Under the pieces are notes generated by a model. The model made no database searches. It worked only from the letters and a program-made list of their open reading frames with translations, and was not told the DNA's origin. A program made the position numbers and the translations under genes. A DNA stretch of 9,349 nt. It comes from JAFAVZ01 sp036009105 (GTDB lineage Bacteria > Acidobacteriota > Thermoanaerobaculia > Gp7-AA8). The DNA is taken from assembly GCA_036009105.1 (NCBI GenBank), contig DASYMJ010000139.1, positions 1 to 9,349 of the forward strand. The letters run 5' to 3'. Numbering within the stretch: the stretch's first letter is position 1; each line of letters begins with the position of its first letter. Positions 6,325-9,349 of the stretch are shown here, in pieces.

Positions 6325-7343
6325 GGAGCCACCTCGATCAGCTCGAACGTATTCGGCAGCACCGGCGGGCGGGGGTTGGGGCGCTCCGCGGTGGGGGCGG
6401 GCGGCGGGCCGAAGTCGGCCGTGGCGAGGAAGATGTGCCCCGTCTTGCGGTCGAAGGCCATCGTCCGGGCGCCGCGTTTGGTGGGGAGGTTCTCCAGCAC
6501 GTCGTACTGGTCCGGCGAGCGCTCGGCCACGATGGTGAGCGTGGCGCTGGCGCCGTTGGAGCTGAAGGCGAGCTGGCGCGAGTCGTCGAACGCGTTCGCA
6601 TCGACCCCTTTCCCGATCGGCACGGTGGTCACGACGCGGCCCGCGTCGGCGTCGCTGACGGCCATCACCTCGTTGTCGCAGCCGCTGAAGAGGCGGTGAT
6701 GCGCGCGGTCGAAGGCGAGGCCGGACGGCTCCTCGCAAGGGGCGAGCTTCCAGCGGTTCACCACCTTCAGCGCCTTCGAGTCGATGGCCACGATCTCGCT
6801 GGTGTCCTCGATGTTGACGAAGACGCGCCCCTGCCCGTCCGCCTGGGCGAACTCCGGCTTGCCGCCGAGGTCGATGGTGCCGGCCACGGCGTTCGTCGTG
6901 GCGTCGAAGGCGGTGGTGTTCTTGCCCCCGGCGTTGAAGGTGAAGACGCGCTCGGTGGCCGGGTCGTAGAGGATCGCATCCGGCCGCTCGCCGGTCGTCT
7001 TCACCTCGTCGATGGTGCGCAGGGTGGCGGGATCGAAGACCGTCATGGTCGAGCTGCGCCCGTTGCTGATGAAGCCGCGATGGAGCTCCGGCGCGAGGGC
7101 GATGCCGTGCACCCCTTCCGTCTTGGGGATATGACCGACCACCTTGCCGCTGTCCGCATCCACGACCACCACTTCCGTCGCGTGCGAGACGAAGATGTGC
7201 CGCGACACCGGGTCGACGGTGAGGTAGTCCCAGCCGCCCTCTCCGCCCAGCGGAATGTGCCTCACCACGTGGTAATGGGGCACCGAGGCGGGCGGCGTGG
7301 AGGCGCAACCGAGGATGAGGAGCAGGGCGGGTAACCACTTCAT
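6321..7343 (-). CDS. YncE/YVTN-type beta-propeller lipoprotein
   Basis: A 340-aa exported protein. The N-terminus (MKWLPALLLILGC) is a signal peptide with lipobox I-L-G-C, cysteine 13 being the lipidation site. The rest is a series of about 40-residue blades with recurring patterns such as VVVVDADSGKVVG, GVHGIALAPE, TMTVFDPAT, RPDAILYDPATERVFTF, GRVFVNIED and EPSGLAFD.. HHRLFSGC. These are the marks of YVTN/YncE-family seven-bladed propellers, common in Acidobacteriota and often annotated only as YncE family. The C-terminus is Pro-rich (GPPPAPTAERPNPRPP). Translation starts at ATG 7341-7343, overlapping the stop of the RND gene (ATGA), with a Shine-Dalgarno at 7351-7357, so the two are co-expressed. 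A periplasmic binding or scaffold role for the pump is possible, but no ligand is known. Confidence 0.92.
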   Translation of the reverse strand: MKWLPALLLILGCASTPPASVPHYHVVRHIPLGGEGGWDYLTVDPVSRHIFVSHATEVVVVDADSGKVVGHIPKTEGVHGIALAPELHRGFISNGRSSTMTVFDPATLRTIDEVKTTGERPDAILYDPATERVFTFNAGGKNTTAFDATTNAVAGTIDLGGKPEFAQADGQGRVFVNIEDTSEIVAIDSKALKVVNRWKLAPCEEPSGLAFDRAHHRLFSGCDNEVMAVSDADAGRVVTTVPIGKGVDANAFDDSRQLAFSSNGASATLTIVAERSPDQYDVLENLPTKRGARTMAFDRKTGHIFLATADFGPPPAPTAERPNPRPPVLPNTFELIEVAP

Positions 7344-9349
7344 GAGGGATCCTCCTTACGAATCAGAGCGTAGACGGTCGGGGTGACGATGAGAGAGAGC
7401 AGGAGCGCGAAGGCGAGGCCGCCGATGACGGCGATGGCGAGCGGCTGGAGCAGCTCGGCGCCGGAGCCGAGGGCGAGGGCGAGAGGGAGCATGCCGAGCA
7501 TGGCGGCGAGCGAGGTCATGAGCACGGGGCGGAAGCGTCGGCGGCCGGAGCGCACCAGCGCCGCGTGCAGATCGTCGCCGGCGGCGAGGTGGTCCTCCAC
7601 CGTGTCGAGCATCAGGATGCCGTTCTTGGCCACGATGCCGACGATCATGATCATGCCCATGAGGGATACGACGTTCAGCGTGGTGCGCGTAATGAGCAGC
7701 GCGATGAGCGTCCCGGAGAGGGCGAGCACGGCCCCGGTGACGATGGCCACCGGATGCGCGAACGAGCGGAACTCGATCAGCAGCACGAGGAAGACCAGCG
7801 CCACGGCGAGCAGCAGCGTGAAGGCGAGCTCGCGGAAGCTCGACTGCTGCTCCTGATAGAGGCCGCCGTACTCGAGCGACATGCCGGCCGGCAGATGCAC
7901 GTCCCTGGCGAGCTGGGCCTTGATGGCGCTGATGGCGGAGCCGAGGTCGGCGCCTTCCAGCCGGGCGGTGACGGCGATGGAGGAGCGGAGGCCGTCGCGG
8001 TGGATCTCCGTCTGGCCGGGGTCGTACTCGATGGTGGCGATCTGGTCGACCCGCACGAAGCCGTTGGTGGCCGGCGAATGGATGCGCAGCGCGCGCACCG
8101 CATCGAGCGAGTGGCGGTAGTCCTCCGGCAACACCACGCGTACGTTGATGGCCATGCCGCGCTCGATGATCGAGGTCGCCGCCGAGCCGCCCAGGGCTGC
8201 CTCGATCGTGCTGGTGACGTCGGCCGCCGTGACGCCGAACGTCGCGGCGCGGAGCGGGTCGACCCGGAAGGTGACGGCGGGGCCGCTGACCACGATCCCG
8301 TCGAAGATCTCCACCACGCCTTGCACCTTCGCGATCGAGGCGGCGATGGTCCGGGCCGTGCGGTGCAGCGCCGCCTGGTCCTCGCTGTAGAGGCGGATCT
8401 CCACCGGCGAGGGCGAGCTGGCCAGGTCGCCGATCAGATCGCTGAGGATGCCGATGAACTCCACGCGCAGAGCCGGCTCCGTGGTCTCGATCTTCTTCCG
8501 CAGCTCGTCCATGACGTCGGGCGGCGGGCGATGCTTGTCTTTCAGCTTGACCGCAAAATCGCCCGTGTTCGGCTCCGTCACCCCGGCCAGGCCGAGCTGC
8601 AGGCCGGTGCGGCGGGAGAAGCTCTCCACGTCCGGCGTCTCCTTCAGCAGCCGCTCCACGTGCAGGAGGATGCGGTTCGTTTCGGCGAGCGAGGCGCCCG
8701 GCGGCGCGGTGTAGTCGAGGATGAAGGCGCCTTCGTCGAACTCCGGCAGGAACTCGCTCCCCAGGAACCGGTAGACGACATAGGAGACGGCGAGCAGGGC
8801 CGCGATGAGCACGAGCACGATCCGGCTGTGCCGGAGGGCCACTTCCAGCAGGCGCTCGTACCAGCCGACGGCGCGGCGGAGGATGGGGCCGTCCTGGCGA
8901 TCTTCGATCGGCGTGCTCTCGCGATCGGCGATCGGCGGTCGGCGATCAGGAGAACCGGTCTCCGACCGCTGATCGCTGATCGCTGATCGCTTGTCTTCGT
9001 GCGCCCGCACGAACCTTCGGGCCAGCACCGGCGTGAAGAACAAGGCCAGAAAGAGCGACGTCAGCAGCGCCACGGCCATGGTCAGCGCGAGCGAGCGGAA
9101 GAACACGCCGGTGACGCCGGTCAGCAGTGAGAGCGGCAGAAACACGACCACCGGGGTGATGGTAGAGAAGACGATCGGCCCGGTGATCTCGCTCATGGCC
9201 AGCCGCACCGCCTCCGTGCGCGAGGCCCCCGACGCCGCGTGGGCGTAGATGTTCTCCACCACCACGATCGCGTCGTCGATGATCAGGCCGATCGCGGCGG
9301 CGACTCCGCCCAGCGTCATCAGATCGAAATTCAGACCGATCAGCCACAT
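7340..9349 (-). CDS. RND-family efflux permease (5' partial)
   Basis: The 669 visible residues are about the C-terminal two thirds of an inner-membrane RND pump (usually about 1040 aa); the start lies beyond 9349. TM4 carries IGLIIDDAIVVVENI with the proton-relay aspartates D25-D26, and K575 in VAKNGILMLD matches the TM10 lysine of AcrB-like pumps. TM5-TM6 cover about 57-106, TM7 about 176-195, then the GSEFLPEFDEG entry to the second porter/docking half (about 197-490), and the last helices about 495-664 ending in TPTVYALI. The D-D pair fits HAE-like multidrug pumps better than heavy-metal CusA/CzcA types, but substrate cannot be told. The cytoplasmic TM6-TM7 loop is extended by residues 121-143, which are encoded by a heptamer repeat array. 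A membrane-fusion protein would be expected upstream, outside the window. Confidence 0.95.
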   Translation of the reverse strand: MWLIGLNFDLMTLGGVAAAIGLIIDDAIVVVENIYAHAASGASRTEAVRLAMSEITGPIVFSTITPVVVFLPLSLLTGVTGVFFRSLALTMAVALLTSLFLALFFTPVLARRFVRAHEDKRSAISDQRSETGSPDRRPPIADRESTPIEDRQDGPILRRAVGWYERLLEVALRHSRIVLVLIAALLAVSYVVYRFLGSEFLPEFDEGAFILDYTAPPGASLAETNRILLHVERLLKETPDVESFSRRTGLQLGLAGVTEPNTGDFAVKLKDKHRPPPDVMDELRKKIETTEPALRVEFIGILSDLIGDLASSPSPVEIRLYSEDQAALHRTARTIAASIAKVQGVVEIFDGIVVSGPAVTFRVDPLRAATFGVTAADVTSTIEAALGGSAATSIIERGMAINVRVVLPEDYRHSLDAVRALRIHSPATNGFVRVDQIATIEYDPGQTEIHRDGLRSSIAVTARLEGADLGSAISAIKAQLARDVHLPAGMSLEYGGLYQEQQSSFRELAFTLLLAVALVFLVLLIEFRSFAHPVAIVTGAVLALSGTLIALLITRTTLNVVSLMGMIMIVGIVAKNGILMLDTVEDHLAAGDDLHAALVRSGRRRFRPVLMTSLAAMLGMLPLALALGSGAELLQPLAIAVIGGLAFALLLSLIVTPTVYALIRKEDPS
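7351..7357 (-). promoter_or_regulatory. Shine-Dalgarno of the lipoprotein, inside the end of the RND gene
   Basis: On the - strand AAGGAGG lies 7 nt before the ATG at 7343 and is also the codons for the K-E end (KEDPS) of the RND protein. It fixes the lipoprotein start and shows that it can be translated by both direct initiation and coupling. Confidence 0.8.
8921..8990. repeat. Inverted array of GCGATCR heptamers inside the RND gene
   Basis: The + strand has four heptamers in a row, GCGATCG, GCGATCG, GCGGTCG, GCGATCA (8921-8948), then a short centre with GGAGA/TCTCC (8949-8963), then four in the opposite sense, CGACCGC and three TGATCGC (8963-8990). The whole can fold into a hairpin of about 70 nt. 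In RNA most mismatches become G-U pairs. It is translated in frame as RSAISDQRSETG..DRRPPIADR in the loop between TM6 and TM7 of the pump. It resembles dispersed intergenic heptamer repeats or a small REP/MITE-like element. That origin is inference. Confidence 0.8.

Noticed and set aside
5440..7338. Leftward open frame of 632 codons over the kinase and lipoprotein genes
   Set aside because: It is out of frame with the lipoprotein and runs antisense to the kinase; both of those have strong family motifs while this one has none.
7565..8986. Rightward open frame of 473 codons opposite the RND gene
   Set aside because: Composition is typical of an antisense shadow, and the - strand frame has clear RND motifs and helices.
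8921..8990. Cyanobacterial HIP1 repeat (GCGATCGC)
   Set aside because: The unit is a 7-bp GCGATCR array, and exact GCGATCGC does not occur in it; the gene content does not suggest a cyanobacterium.
7340..9349. Heavy-metal CusA/CzcA assignment of the RND pump
   Set aside because: TM4 has the D-D pair of HAE-type pumps, not the D-G/D-A form typical of heavy-metal pumps, and no Cus/Czc partner genes are visible; the substrate is left open.

Overview
The window is GC-rich and densely coded, with short intergenic gaps and overlapping stop/start junctions. Two things suggest a soil or sediment bacterium of the Acidobacteriota type: a YVTN/YncE beta-propeller lipoprotein of a style common there, and a very large multidomain cyclase-like/AAA/TPR protein. 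This taxonomic guess rests on gene style only. I saw no rRNA, tRNA, CRISPR array or insertion sequence.

Left edge (1-758): the last codons of a rightward gene and a small leftward gene (107-487) converge on a strong two-way terminator (54-82). The small gene encodes a 126-aa protein made of two similar halves and has a clear sigma70-type promoter (532-559). The AT-rich divergent gap (488-758) also carries several dyads in front of the next gene.

Centre-left (759-4421): one 1220-aa protein with an N-terminal TIR domain, a class III nucleotide-cyclase-like domain that has lost key catalytic residues, an AAA/STAND-type ATPase module and a long helical TPR-like tail. It looks like a sensor-switch-effector protein and is the best candidate here for an undescribed system, possibly TIR-NADase-based immunity or signalling.

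Centre (4470-6324): a compact rightward three-gene set with 4-nt overlaps: a small two-helix membrane protein, an OmpR-type response regulator and a minimal histidine kinase with almost no extracytoplasmic loop. The small membrane protein may supply the sensing part that the kinase lacks. Its Shine-Dalgarno lies inside a perfect 7-bp hairpin.

Right (6321-9349): a leftward pair consisting of an RND efflux permease (5' end outside the window) and a YncE-like lipoprotein, joined by an ATGA overlap. The kinase and lipoprotein genes converge with stop codons sharing four bases. The RND gene carries an inverted array of GCGATCR heptamers that is translated in frame within a cytoplasmic loop.
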